Positions 33,383 to 41,440 of a DNA stretch of 64,000 bases are shown here, in pieces (positions within the stretch are counted from its first letter, which is position 1; every line of letters starts with the position of its first letter). Origin of the DNA: an uncultured Christensenella sp. (GTDB taxonomy: Bacteria; Bacillota; Clostridia; Christensenellales; Borkfalkiaceae); NCBI GenBank assembly GCA_910585685.1, contig CAJUEO010000004.1:1-64000 (forward strand), in the 5' to 3' direction. The notes below the pieces were generated by a model. The model was not told the DNA's origin and made no database searches. It saw nothing but the letters and a program-made list of their open reading frames with translations. A program made the translations under genes and the position numbers.

Positions 33383-33817
33383 TTATAACTCCTTTACCAT
33401 AACGAGGCAGTCCTCTCCGTCGGGGTAGTATCTTGCGCGCGCGTACATGCCTTTAAAACCGCATTTAAGATACATCATCATAGCCTTTCGGTTGGAAACG
33501 CGCACTTCCAAAAACGCTTTTTCCGCGCCGCAATTTTTTGCTATATTCAAAAGCTCGGCAAGTATTGCCTTACCTACGCCGCTGCGCCTGAAATAACCCG
33601 TTACGCCCACGTTTGCAATATCCGCGGTATCAGAAACCACCGTAATTCCGCCGTAGCCTATAATCTCTCCCCCGTCCTCGGCAACCACGCCGTGAAAGGT
33701 TTCGCTTTCAAAACTGGAAACGAGCATCGCATACGACCAGTGTTCCTGCGGAAAGCACTCCTCTTCCAATTCGGATATGCGCAAAATGTCCTTATATTGC
33801 CAAGCCCTAAGTTCCAC
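33383..33817 (-). CDS. rimI: Ribosomal protein S18 N-acetyltransferase RimI
   Basis: GNAT acetyltransferase of about 144 residues: ISELEEECFPQEHWS, GYGGITVV, TADIANVGVTGYFRRSGVGKAIL (acetyl-CoA loop RRSGVGKA) and AFLEVRVSNRKAMMMYLKCGF. RimI acetylates the N-terminus of S18. Its position with tsaB/tsaE is the usual one. Start chosen at GTG 33817, with GGAG 8 nt upstream; a longer frame from 33916 would run 110 nt into tsaB. The overlap is then only 11 nt. Confidence 0.92.
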   Translation of the reverse strand: MELRAWQYKDILRISELEEECFPQEHWSYAMLVSSFESETFHGVVAEDGGEIIGYGGITVVSDTADIANVGVTGYFRRSGVGKAILAELLNIAKNCGAEKAFLEVRVSNRKAMMMYLKCGFKGMYARARYYPDGEDCLVMVKEL

Positions 33818-34409
33818 TGTAATTCTCCTCAGCCTGACTTTTGCGAACGTACAGAGCGTGCATATCCGAAGCCGTTTCGCACTTTTCGACGGCAGTCGAA
33901 AGACATATGGACGCATTTATTCTTGTATAGTTGTCAAAATTAAGGTTTTCAAAGCCGTAAACGGGCAAATGCAACGCCGCTACCTCGTCGAACGAGAGAT
34001 AGCAGGGATTTTTTATTATTTTGCCGCCCTCGAAGCCGCAGACGTAAAAATGATTGTGCGCTGCGTCCACGGCAACGAGAAAGGGCTTTTCGCTGTTGAC
34101 ATTATATGCGATAAGTTCGAATGCCGTTACACTTTTCAAGGGCTTGTTTGTTGCAAGCGCAAAGCCCTTGACGGTGGCTATACCTATCCTTATGCCCGTA
34201 AACGAACCGGGCCCCGTTACCGCCGCGAAAAAGTCGCAGTCCTCGGGCTTGAGTTTTAATGCGTCGAGCGTCCTTTCGATTTCCTGCATAAGAATGACCG
34301 AGTGCTGCATAGCGCAGTCGGGCATATAGTTCAAAACCGTATTTTTACCCTTTTTTGCAAATACCGTAAGGTAGCGCGACGAAGTGTCGATTGCAAGAAA
34401 ATTACTCAT
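33807..34409 (-). CDS. tsaB: tRNA t6A biosynthesis protein TsaB
   Basis: The 200-residue inactive-HSP70-like partner of TsaD and TsaE in the t6A37 complex. LAIDTSSRYLTVF, CDFFAAVTGPGSFTGIRIG and ATVKGFALATNKPLKSV are characteristic. It overlaps tsaE by 8 nt, an operonic arrangement. tsaD itself is not in this window. Confidence 0.94.
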   Translation of the reverse strand: MSNFLAIDTSSRYLTVFAKKGKNTVLNYMPDCAMQHSVILMQEIERTLDALKLKPEDCDFFAAVTGPGSFTGIRIGIATVKGFALATNKPLKSVTAFELIAYNVNSEKPFLVAVDAAHNHFYVCGFEGGKIIKNPCYLSFDEVAALHLPVYGFENLNFDNYTRINASICLSTAVEKCETASDMHALYVRKSQAEENYSGT

Positions 34410-34806
34410 AAATTATTTTCCGCTCCCTTTCCCCTCGCTTTTGAATATTTACTTTTTTACAATTGCTTGGCAAAACTTCGACAATATTTTCCGCCCACTC
34501 TATTATGCAGATTGCGTCCGCATAGAAATAGTCGCAAAGCCCCAGCCCTTCCGCCTGCTCTCCGCTTTTTAGCCGATAACAGTCAAAGTGGTAAAGTATG
34601 CCGTCATAGTCGTTCATATACGCGTAAGTCGGGCTTAAAACTTCGGCTTCGACGCCCAAGCCGCGCGCAACGCCCTTGACAAAGACCGTTTTACCTGCGC
34701 CCATTTCACCGCCGAGCAACACCACGTCACCTTTCTTTAAAGATTTAGCGTATTTTGCCCCGAACTTTTGAGTGCTTTCGGGACTGTCCGATATAAAAGT
34801 TGCCAT
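34402..34806 (-). CDS. tsaE: tRNA t6A biosynthesis ATPase TsaE
   Basis: About 134 residues with the P-loop GGEMGAGKTVFVKGVARGLG, SPTYAYMND and LYHFDCYRL, the family signature. ATPase of the t6A machinery. The start is ATG at 34806, 6 nt after a consensus -10, with no Shine-Dalgarno, so the operon mRNA is probably leaderless. First gene of tsaE-tsaB-rimI-hydrolase-murF-ddl. Confidence 0.94.
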   Translation of the reverse strand: MATFISDSPESTQKFGAKYAKSLKKGDVVLLGGEMGAGKTVFVKGVARGLGVEAEVLSPTYAYMNDYDGILYHFDCYRLKSGEQAEGLGLCDYFYADAICIIEWAENIVEVLPSNCKKVNIQKRGERERKIIYE

Positions 34807-34812
34807 AACAAT

Positions 34813-34841
34813 ATTATAAACCAACGCTTTAATTTTTGCAA
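34813..34841 (-). promoter_or_regulatory. tsaE operon promoter TTGCAA-17-TATAAT, leaderless geometry
   Basis: TTGCAA (34836-34841) and TATAAT (34813-34818) are 17 nt apart on the minus strand; ATTGTT (6 nt) separates the -10 from the ATG of tsaE. Confidence 0.7.
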
Positions 34842-34855
34842 TAATATTTTAACCG

Positions 34856-34884
34856 CAAAAAAATAAACCCCGAAGGGTTTATTT
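34856..34884 (-). terminator. Terminator of the 470-residue lipoprotein gene
   Basis: On the minus strand a 10-bp stem AAATAAACCC/GGGTTTATTT is capped by a UUCG tetraloop and followed by a T-tract. Confidence 0.85.
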
Positions 34885-34887
34885 TAA

Positions 34888-36300
34888 TTATTCTTCTTCA
34901 ATTACGGGCGGAGTATAGTTTTTAAGCAGTTCCGCCAATACGGTATAAGATATACTGTCGCTTGCGTCGAGGCTTGAATAGTCTCCGTTAGAGGCAAATT
35001 CCAAAGTTACGGTAGTGCCTGCGTTGAGATAATATACCGCATAGTATTCATTTACGACAACACCGTCCTCACGCTTTGTTTCTTCAACCGCCTCTACTAC
35101 CGAGTTATTGGCAACCAAATCAACAAAATAAATTCCGTCGCTTGCCAACGCCGAAGACAGCGCGATTTTATAATAGCCTGCCTGCTCGGTTCTGAACGTT
35201 ATATTGAAATTTTCTCCCGTAATCCATTCGAGTACGGGGCTGCCTTCCAAAGAGGTATTTACAAGCGGAATTTCAAAGGTAGACGCCTCTCCCACTTCAA
35301 CTGCGTGCGAACTGTTGGGCCTTGTAAAGCTCAACTGAAGGCAGTTTGCCGAGTCGGTAGCTTTTACCATAAAACCTTTACCCACTACCGCTACAAACGT
35401 AGAAGTAGTATTGTGACCGTCAACGGTAGCCGTAAAATTTTTGCCGTTTATCTGAACGGACGTATTGGACATACCGTTGTCGATTTTCTCAGGGTTATAG
35501 AAGTGATAGGTTGAATTTGCCTCCGCCTTAATAAACGCGGCGTCATAATTCGAAGCATTAAATGGTGAATCCTGCTCGCCGGTAGGTATATTCTCCAAAA
35601 TAATAAAGAGAGTAAACCGCATTAAATCAGCGGTACCGATCTCTACGGTGTCACCGACTTCGAGATAGACAAGCGAAGAGTTGCCGCAACTTACATTTCC
35701 ATATCTTTGACTTTTTAACACAAAGCGGCTGTCCGCTGCTTTAAACTCGTACAGACCGTTTTCGGGAATATAGTAATCGCTTTCGGGGTCGTCGTCAAAA
35801 GTCATAGACAGCGTAGGATTAGTTACCGATAATCTTACATTGACTCTAAGAAAAGTTTTTTTTTCCGTATCGGGTGCCTTTACAAGCGTAATCGTCGTGC
35901 TGTATCCGTCGGCAATATTTACTTCTTTACCGTCGTTGTCGATAGGGTCTTCGCTGTAAGGATTACCGTCTTCGTCAACGTAAAGATAGCCTTCGGGGAT
36001 ATCTAAAAGATGAACGTTAAAGCTTGTGGAACCGTTGTCGTAATATGATTTGAGATTTACCACCGCAACGCCCTGGTCGTCAACTTCAAGGGGCTGGGCG
36101 CAACCGGGTCTGCCGTCGTTTGCGCACATCTGTACGAGAACGTTGAGCGCGGGAGAACCGTCTTCGAGAAGTACCTTTACCGTATATGTTTCATGCTTGG
36201 TGAGTTCTTCCTGAGGTTGGCACGCAGCGGCAAAGCAAACGCAAACTATTGCGCAAACAGCAAGACAAGCTGCCATCAATCCTTTTAAGACTTTATTCAT
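34888..36300 (-). CDS. Large secreted lipoprotein, unknown function
   Basis: A 470-residue protein with signal peptide and lipobox FAAAC (Cys near 27). An initial Ig-like strand set, TYTVKVLLEDGSPALNVLVQMC, resembles carboxypeptidase-regulatory/CnaB-like domains; later segments are beta-rich with many Asn, Ser and Thr, fitting a surface-exposed, multi-domain protein. It has four or five Cys in the mature part. It has its own promoter and terminator. No enzymatic motif is visible, so function is open. GGAGGTTATT precedes the ATG. Confidence 0.7.
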   Translation of the reverse strand: MNKVLKGLMAACLAVCAIVCVCFAAACQPQEELTKHETYTVKVLLEDGSPALNVLVQMCANDGRPGCAQPLEVDDQGVAVVNLKSYYDNGSTSFNVHLLDIPEGYLYVDEDGNPYSEDPIDNDGKEVNIADGYSTTITLVKAPDTEKKTFLRVNVRLSVTNPTLSMTFDDDPESDYYIPENGLYEFKAADSRFVLKSQRYGNVSCGNSSLVYLEVGDTVEIGTADLMRFTLFIILENIPTGEQDSPFNASNYDAAFIKAEANSTYHFYNPEKIDNGMSNTSVQINGKNFTATVDGHNTTSTFVAVVGKGFMVKATDSANCLQLSFTRPNSSHAVEVGEASTFEIPLVNTSLEGSPVLEWITGENFNITFRTEQAGYYKIALSSALASDGIYFVDLVANNSVVEAVEETKREDGVVVNEYYAVYYLNAGTTVTLEFASNGDYSSLDASDSISYTVLAELLKNYTPPVIEEE

Positions 36301-36344
36301 AATAACCTCCTAATTAAAATTATCAATATTATATAACAGTATAT

Positions 36345-36373
36345 ATTTTAGCATTATAAAAAAAAATATGCAA
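36345..36373 (-). promoter_or_regulatory. Lipoprotein gene promoter TTGCAT-17-TAAAAT
   Basis: TTGCAT (36368-36373) and TAAAAT (36345-36350) are 17 nt apart on the minus strand in an AT-rich gap. Confidence 0.55.
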
Positions 36374-36444
36374 ACAAAATTTATATCGTTGCGTGAAAAA
36401 ATACAAAATTTCGCATAAAATTCACTTTATGTTGAATAATTGCA

Positions 36445-36475
36445 TAAAAAAATGCCCGACCGCAGTCGGGCATTT
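36445..36475 (-). terminator. Terminator after ribU
   Basis: AAATGCCCGAC/GTCGGGCATTT (11 bp) with a 4-nt loop and a T-tract on the minus strand. Confidence 0.85.
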
Positions 36476-36485
36476 AACAAAGAGG

Positions 36486-37244
36486 TTACTTTTTGCGCGA
36501 AGCAAATTTTTCACTTGTGAGCTTGATAAGTTTTGAAAGCGGTTTGTATATGATAAACACCACCGCCGAAATTATAACCGACTTTATAAAGTTGAACAAA
36601 AGCGCCCAATACCAAAGCTTTATAAATAGCTGTTGACCTGCCTCCCAAGTGCCCTTGAAAGCTACAGAAAACGCAGGGAAAGTTAAAAAATAGTTTACGG
36701 GCATAGACAAAGCGCACTGCGCAAGGCAGCCCACAGCCACCGTCCAGATTACCGTTTTAATGCCCTTGTGTTTTTTGTAAATTATCGACGGAATAAGCAT
36801 ATAGGGTAAAACCATTATAATATTTGCAAGTTCCCCGACAAACGCCGTGTGTCCGACTGTTATTGCGTGAAGCAGTTCCTTTAAAACAGCTATTATAGAG
36901 CCGGCAACGGGCCCCAGCGAAAAGCCGCCGATAAGCACGAAAATGTTTGAAAAATCAAGTTTTAAAAAGTCGACGGGCGTGCCGGGCAACAGCGAAAAGT
37001 CAAACAGTCCCAAAACGTATGAAAGCGCCGTAAAAATTGCCATATACGCAATTCTCGTTGCGGTAAAGTAGCTTTTTAATACTTCTTTAGCGGCTTTTTT
37101 GGGTTTTTCCGTTTGGTTTTCTTGAGCCTGAAAGGCATTTTCGTTTGCAGCCGTCTGCTCGGTTACGGCAGAGGCAGCCGCCGTTTCGACGGCCGACTGG
37201 TCGGTTGACGTGCAATCAACGGTGGATGATGTTGTTTCTGACAT
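36486..37244 (-). CDS. ribU: Riboflavin ECF transporter S component RibU
   Basis: Substrate-binding membrane subunit that delivers riboflavin to an ECF energising module. About 252 residues: residues 1-50 are a low-complexity Ser/Thr/Ala/Glu/Gln extension (absent from compact RibU), then six hydrophobic segments from FTATRIAYMAIFTALSYVLG, with PVDFLKLDFSNIFVLIGGFSLGP and ELLHAITVGHTAFVGELAN as family-like motifs. Assignment to riboflavin rests on the FMN riboswitch directly upstream. I use ATG at 37244, preceded by GGAG; a longer frame would start inside the riboswitch terminator region. Confidence 0.9.
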   Translation of the reverse strand: MSETTSSTVDCTSTDQSAVETAAASAVTEQTAANENAFQAQENQTEKPKKAAKEVLKSYFTATRIAYMAIFTALSYVLGLFDFSLLPGTPVDFLKLDFSNIFVLIGGFSLGPVAGSIIAVLKELLHAITVGHTAFVGELANIIMVLPYMLIPSIIYKKHKGIKTVIWTVAVGCLAQCALSMPVNYFLTFPAFSVAFKGTWEAGQQLFIKLWYWALLFNFIKSVIISAVVFIIYKPLSKLIKLTSEKFASRKK

Positions 37245-37293
37245 ACAAAAAACTCCTAAAAAATAATTATTTTTTAAAGTCGTTCTTTGCATT

Positions 37294-37321
37294 AAAAAAC
37301 GCTCCGAAAAAAATCGGAGCG
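37294..37321 (-). terminator. FMN riboswitch expression-platform terminator
   Basis: CGCTCCGA/TCGGAGCG stem followed by a T-tract on the minus strand, between the aptamer and ribU. FMN binding would favour this terminator, shutting off ribU. Confidence 0.85.
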
Positions 37322-37343
37322 AAAAAAACGGTTAAACGCCTTA

Positions 37344-37466
37344 ATTCTTTTATCATCCGGACTATACCGTCGGTTTCGGAATTTCACCGAATCGGGAATG
37401 CAGAATAATTGCACTCTTCGCAGACTTTACTGCCGGTGAGGAATTGCACCTCGCCCCAAAGAATAA
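37344..37466 (-). ncRNA. FMN riboswitch (RFN element)
   Basis: The minus strand carries the RFN hallmarks in order: GGGGCGAGGTGCAATTCCTC, ACCGGCAGT, then ATTCGGTGAAATTCCG, ACCGACGGTATAGTCCGGAT. These are conserved joining regions and stems of the six-helix aptamer. Promoter to the right (37482-37510), terminator before ribU. Function: represses riboflavin uptake when FMN is plentiful. Confidence 0.93.
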
Positions 37467-37481
37467 CTTTAAACTATATAA

Positions 37482-37510
37482 ATTATATACTGTCATTTTT
37501 TTGCTGTCAA
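37482..37510 (-). promoter_or_regulatory. ribU promoter TTGACA-17-TATAAT
   Basis: Perfect consensus: TTGACA (37505-37510) and TATAAT (37482-37487), 17 nt apart on the minus strand, right before the FMN aptamer. Confidence 0.85.
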
Positions 37511-37525
37511 GCGTTTTAAATAATT

Positions 37526-38371
37526 TTATTCATAAAAGAACAAAACGCCGAGCGTATTTTTACCGCAGTGCGAAGTTACCACGCAGCCCGCCTTGGTTTC
37601 GTTTATTTCTTTGAAATCGAATAGGGATTTTACCTGCTCTTTAACCTTTTCCACAACCTCGGGTTCGCAGTTTGAATGAGTTATAAAGCAGCGAGTTTTA
37701 TCGTAATTGCGATAGCTGTCGGCAAGGTCGTTTACATAGGTTTTAAGGCACCTCTCGATATTGCCCATATATTTCTTTTTTGCGTACATCTGCCCGTCCT
37801 TCATATCTATCATAGGGTGAAGCTTCAACACCTTTGCGCCTATAAGCGCCGCAAGCGAACATCTGCCGCCCTTGTGAAGATAGTCGAGCGCGTCGGGAAC
37901 AAACGAAGTGTTGGTTTTGGGAATGAGTGCCGTCAAAACTTCCAAAATCTGTTCGGGCGTTTTGCCCTCAGCCGCCAGATCGCAAGCCTTCAATACGAAA
38001 AGTCCCTGACCTGTCGAAAGCGCGTAAGTGTCGAACGCAAACACCTTGCCGCCAAATTCCTTCGAGGCGGTAACGGCGTTCTGATGCGACGACGAAGCCT
38101 TTGACGAGATATTGAAGTGTATAAGCGCGTCGTAGCCGTCGAGCTGCGACTTAAAAAACTGCGAGTACTCGTCAACCGACGGCGCGCTGGTTTTTGGTAA
38201 AACGCCCGTCTTTGCCACAAAGTTAAAAATATCCTGCGGAGTTACGTCCACGCCGTCGCGAAAATCTTGCTCTCCCAAAATTACGGTAAGAGGCAATATC
38301 CCCACATTATATTTTTTAACGAGTTCATCGCTTAAATCGCAGGTTGAATCAGATGTGATTTTAATTTTCAT
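37526..38371 (-). CDS. DegV family protein (fatty-acid-binding FakB type)
   Basis: The 281-residue protein has the DegV signature: ITSDSTCDLSDELVKKY at the N-terminus, TSAPSVDEY, LIHFNISSKASSSHQNA (the fatty acid carboxyl-binding loop), DTYALSTGQGLFVL, YLHKGGRCS and the C-terminal SHCGKNTLGVLF. FakB proteins bring fatty acids to FakA, encoded at 12.6 kb. It lies 11 bp after glyA on the same strand. Confidence 0.92.
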   Translation of the reverse strand: MKIKITSDSTCDLSDELVKKYNVGILPLTVILGEQDFRDGVDVTPQDIFNFVAKTGVLPKTSAPSVDEYSQFFKSQLDGYDALIHFNISSKASSSHQNAVTASKEFGGKVFAFDTYALSTGQGLFVLKACDLAAEGKTPEQILEVLTALIPKTNTSFVPDALDYLHKGGRCSLAALIGAKVLKLHPMIDMKDGQMYAKKKYMGNIERCLKTYVNDLADSYRNYDKTRCFITHSNCEPEVVEKVKEQVKSLFDFKEINETKAGCVVTSHCGKNTLGVLFFYE

Positions 38372-38382
38372 ATATGTATCCT

Positions 38383-39633
38383 TTACTTTACGTCGTTTTT
38401 ATACAGCGGATATTTTTCGCAGAGCTTTGCGACAGCCGCGTTTACGAAGTCGGCGGCGTTTTCGCGCTGCGCAATAACCTTTGCAATTAGCTGCGCTATA
38501 ATGCGAGCGTCGTCCTCTTTCATTCCCCTTGTGGTAATTGCAGGGGTGCCTATTCTTATACCCGAGGTTACGGAGGGCTTTTGAGTTTCGAAAGGTATGG
38601 TATTCTTATTTACGGTAATGTGCATACTGTCGAGAAGCTCGGTAAGCTCCTTGCCCGTAATATTTTTGTCGGTGAGGTCGAGAAGAATCAAATGATTGTC
38701 GGTGCCGCCCGAAACCATTTTAATGTCGAGCTTTTTAAACTCGTCCGCCATTGCCGCGGCGTTTTTGACTATCTGCGTTTGATACTCTTTAAACTCGGGA
38801 CTCAACGCCTCCTTGAAAGCAACCGCCTTTGCCGCGATTATGTGCATAAGCGGTCCGCCCTGCAAACCGGGGAACACTGCTTTATCGATGGCTTTACCCC
38901 ATTTTTCTTTGCACATTATAACGCCGCCGCGAGGGCCGCGAAGAGTCTTGTGCGTGGTTGTCGTAACAAAGTCGGCATAGGGTACGGGTGAAGGGTGAAG
39001 CCCTGCGGCAACCAGACCTGCGATGTGCGCGATATCGACGAACATAAGCGCGCCTGCCTTATCGCAAATTTCGCGTATGCGCTTGAAATCTATAATTCTC
39101 GGATAAGCGCTCGCACCTGAAATTATAACCTTAGGCTTGCATTCGAGCGCAATTTCCAGCATACGGTCGTAGTCGATGACTTCGCTGCCCTGTTCTACGC
39201 CGTATGAAACGATATTGAAATATTTTCCCGATATGTTTACGGGGGAGCCGTGTGAAAGATGTCCGCCGTGCGACAGGTTCATACCCATAACGGTGTCCCC
39301 CGGCTGACAGGTTGCAAACAGCACCGCAAGATTTGCGCTCGCGCCCGAGTGAGGCTGAACGTTGCAGTACTCGCAGCCGAACAATTCTTTAAGACGGTTG
39401 CGCGCCAAGTCTTCGGCAATATCCACGCACTGACAGCCGCCGTAGTAACGGCTTGAGGGATATCCCTCGGCGTATTTATTGGTTAAATGGCTGCCTGCCG
39501 CGGCAAGAACCGCCGTCGAAACAAAATTTTCGCTTGCGATAAGCTCGATATTGTTCTGTTGACGGTAAAGTTCAAGCTTTAACGCTTCGGCAAGCTCGGG
39601 GTCGGTCTGCGCAATTAAAGAAATATCTATCAT
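38383..39633 (-). CDS. glyA: Serine hydroxymethyltransferase
   Basis: PLP enzyme interconverting serine and glycine with THF, the main one-carbon source. About 416 residues with IELIASENFVS, NKYAEGYPSSRYYGG, NVQPHSGASANLAV, the PLP Lys in TTTTHKTLRGPRGG and SGIRIGTPAITTRGM. Start at 39633 (MIDISL), with GGAG 5 nt upstream; a nine-codon longer frame exists but leaves the Shine-Dalgarno inside. First gene of a glyA-degV unit with a strong promoter. Confidence 0.97.
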   Translation of the reverse strand: MIDISLIAQTDPELAEALKLELYRQQNNIELIASENFVSTAVLAAAGSHLTNKYAEGYPSSRYYGGCQCVDIAEDLARNRLKELFGCEYCNVQPHSGASANLAVLFATCQPGDTVMGMNLSHGGHLSHGSPVNISGKYFNIVSYGVEQGSEVIDYDRMLEIALECKPKVIISGASAYPRIIDFKRIREICDKAGALMFVDIAHIAGLVAAGLHPSPVPYADFVTTTTHKTLRGPRGGVIMCKEKWGKAIDKAVFPGLQGGPLMHIIAAKAVAFKEALSPEFKEYQTQIVKNAAAMADEFKKLDIKMVSGGTDNHLILLDLTDKNITGKELTELLDSMHITVNKNTIPFETQKPSVTSGIRIGTPAITTRGMKEDDARIIAQLIAKVIAQRENAADFVNAAVAKLCEKYPLYKNDVK

Positions 39634-39670
39634 AAAAACTCCAAAAAGATTTGTTGGCAATTATATTAAA

Positions 39671-39699
39671 ATTATAAAACATTTTAACTTAATTGTCAA
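39671..39699 (-). promoter_or_regulatory. glyA promoter TTGACA-17-TATAAT
   Basis: Perfect consensus: TTGACA (39694-39699) and TATAAT (39671-39676), 17 nt apart on the minus strand. Confidence 0.85.
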
Positions 39700-39714
39700 C
39701 AGTAAATAAAAATT

Positions 39715-39745
39715 AGAAGCTCCGAGTTTTCAACCCGGAGCTTCT
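39715..39745 (-). terminator. Terminator after trxA
   Basis: AGAAGCTCCG/CGGAGCTTCT (10 bp) with an 11-nt loop and, on the minus strand, a following AATTTTTATTT. Confidence 0.8.
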
Positions 39746-39753
39746 GACATAAG

Positions 39754-40065
39754 TTAAATATTTTCTTTGACAAACTCGTCCGCTTCTGATTTGGACATAT
39801 AGCCGACCGCCTTTGCCGCTTCCTCACCGTTCTTAAAAACAGCTACAAGCGGAATTGACATAATGCCGAAGCGCGCGGCAAGCTCGGGGTTCTTGTCGAT
39901 ATCGACCTTTACGAACTCGGCTTTATCACCGTATTTCTCGCTAACTTCGTCCATTACGGGCGCGAGCATTCTGCAAGGCGCGCACCAGGTTGCGAAAAAG
40001 TCGCAGACAACCGGCTTGTCTCCCTTCAAAAGTTCGTCGAACTCCAAAGTTTCAATTTGTTTCAT
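39754..40065 (-). CDS. trxA: Thioredoxin
   Basis: A 103-residue thioredoxin with the redox motif in FFATWCAPCRMLAPVMDE. The inter-cysteine pair is Ala-Pro instead of Gly-Pro, which is common enough in Clostridia. KVDIDKNPELAARFGIMSIPLVAVFKNGEE carries the cis-Pro. Last gene of the comM-to-trxA run; GGAGG precedes the ATG. Confidence 0.94.
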   Translation of the reverse strand: MKQIETLEFDELLKGDKPVVCDFFATWCAPCRMLAPVMDEVSEKYGDKAEFVKVDIDKNPELAARFGIMSIPLVAVFKNGEEAAKAVGYMSKSEADEFVKENI

Positions 40066-40104
40066 TTTAATTTCCTCCGTTTATATTATGTGAAAAATTT
40101 ATTT

Positions 40105-41418
40105 TTATAAGACGTATTTTTTCAAATCGCGATTGCGCGTTATGTTTTCAAGATGCTCTTCAACGTATTTCGCGTTGACTTCGACGGGGATTACGGGATA
40201 ATCGGTTCCGCCTGCGTTAAACGAAATGTCCTCGAGCAGATACTCCACAACGGTATGCAGCCGCCTTGCGCCGATATCCTCGGAAGTGCTGTTGATATCC
40301 TCGGAAATTTCGGCAATTTTCTCGATAGCGTCGGGAGTAAAATGCAAATCGATGTTATCTACAGCCAGCAAAGCCGCGTACTGCGACGTAATTGCGTTTT
40401 GAGGTTGAGTCAAAATATTTATAAAGTCGGCTTTTGTAAGGCTTTTAAGGTCGACCTGAATGGGAAACCTGCCCTGAAGCTCGGGAATTAAATCCTCCAC
40501 CTTGGAAACGTGGAAAGCGCCTGCCGCCACAAAAAGAATGTAGTCCGTTTTAACGGGGCCGTATTTGGTCATTACAGTGCATCCCTCGACTATCGGAAGT
40601 ATGTCGCGCTGAACTCCCTCGCGAGATACGTCCGCACCCTGATTGCCCTTGCCTGCGATTTTATCAATTTCGTCGATAAAGATTATGCCGTCGTTTTCGG
40701 CGCGACGAAGCGCCTCGGCTGTTACCGCGTCGTTGTCTATAAGCTTATCCGCCTCTTCCGAAATTATAAGGTTTCTTGCCTCTCTTACGGTAATTTTTCT
40801 CTTCTTTTTTCTGCCGGGCAAACCCATACCGCCGAAGATAGAGCCCAAATCTATAGCCGTGCCGCTACCGGGAGTAAGCTCCAAGGGCTTGGGCATATCG
40901 TTTACCTCTATCTCTACAAACGTATTGTCGTATTTGCCAGCGTGAATATCTTCTACCAGCTTATCTTCAAACAGCGCCTTGGGTGTTTCTCCGCGCTCGT
41001 CCTTCTTCATTTCGGCAAGCACCTTTGCTATGCGGCGCTCGGCAAAAGAAGCAGCTTTGTAGCTTACCTCAGCCGTCTTTTCTTCCTTGACAAGCCTGAT
41101 TGCGCATTCGGTCAAATCGCGCACCATTGACTCGACGTCGCGCCCGACGTAACCGACTTCTGTATATTTTGTAGCTTCTACTTTTATAAAGGGAGCTTTA
41201 ACAAGCTTTGCAAGCCGCCTTGCAATTTCGGTTTTTCCCACGCCCGTGGGTCCCTTTAAAATTATGTTCTTGGGCGTAATTTCCTCTTGCAGGGCAGGGG
41301 AAAGGCAGCTTCTGCGGTATCTGTTTCTAAGCGCAATGGCTACGGCTTTTTTAGCTTCGTCCTGACCTATGATATATTTATTGAGTTCGTGTACTATTTG
41401 TTTGGGCGTCAAATCCAT
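40105..41418 (-). CDS. hslU: HslU ATPase subunit of HslUV protease
   Basis: AAA+ unfoldase feeding HslV. The 437-residue protein has LNKYIIGQDEAKKAVAIALRNRYRR, the P-loop LKGPTGVGKTEIARRLAK, the pore-loop region VEATKYTEVGYVGRDVESMVRDL, DEIDKIA (Walker B) and C-terminal ...ENITRNRDLKKYVL, the conserved tail that docks into HslV. Length slightly under E. coli HslU (443), with the usual intermediate domain. Confidence 0.97.
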   Translation of the reverse strand: MDLTPKQIVHELNKYIIGQDEAKKAVAIALRNRYRRSCLSPALQEEITPKNIILKGPTGVGKTEIARRLAKLVKAPFIKVEATKYTEVGYVGRDVESMVRDLTECAIRLVKEEKTAEVSYKAASFAERRIAKVLAEMKKDERGETPKALFEDKLVEDIHAGKYDNTFVEIEVNDMPKPLELTPGSGTAIDLGSIFGGMGLPGRKKKRKITVREARNLIISEEADKLIDNDAVTAEALRRAENDGIIFIDEIDKIAGKGNQGADVSREGVQRDILPIVEGCTVMTKYGPVKTDYILFVAAGAFHVSKVEDLIPELQGRFPIQVDLKSLTKADFINILTQPQNAITSQYAALLAVDNIDLHFTPDAIEKIAEISEDINSTSEDIGARRLHTVVEYLLEDISFNAGGTDYPVIPVEVNAKYVEEHLENITRNRDLKKYVL

Positions 41419-41440
41419 AATTTACTCCGATTAATTTGTT

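Noticed and set aside
33818..33916. Longer rimI start
   Set aside because: It would run over 100 nt into tsaB; GTG at 33817 has a good ribosome site and begins the domain correctly.
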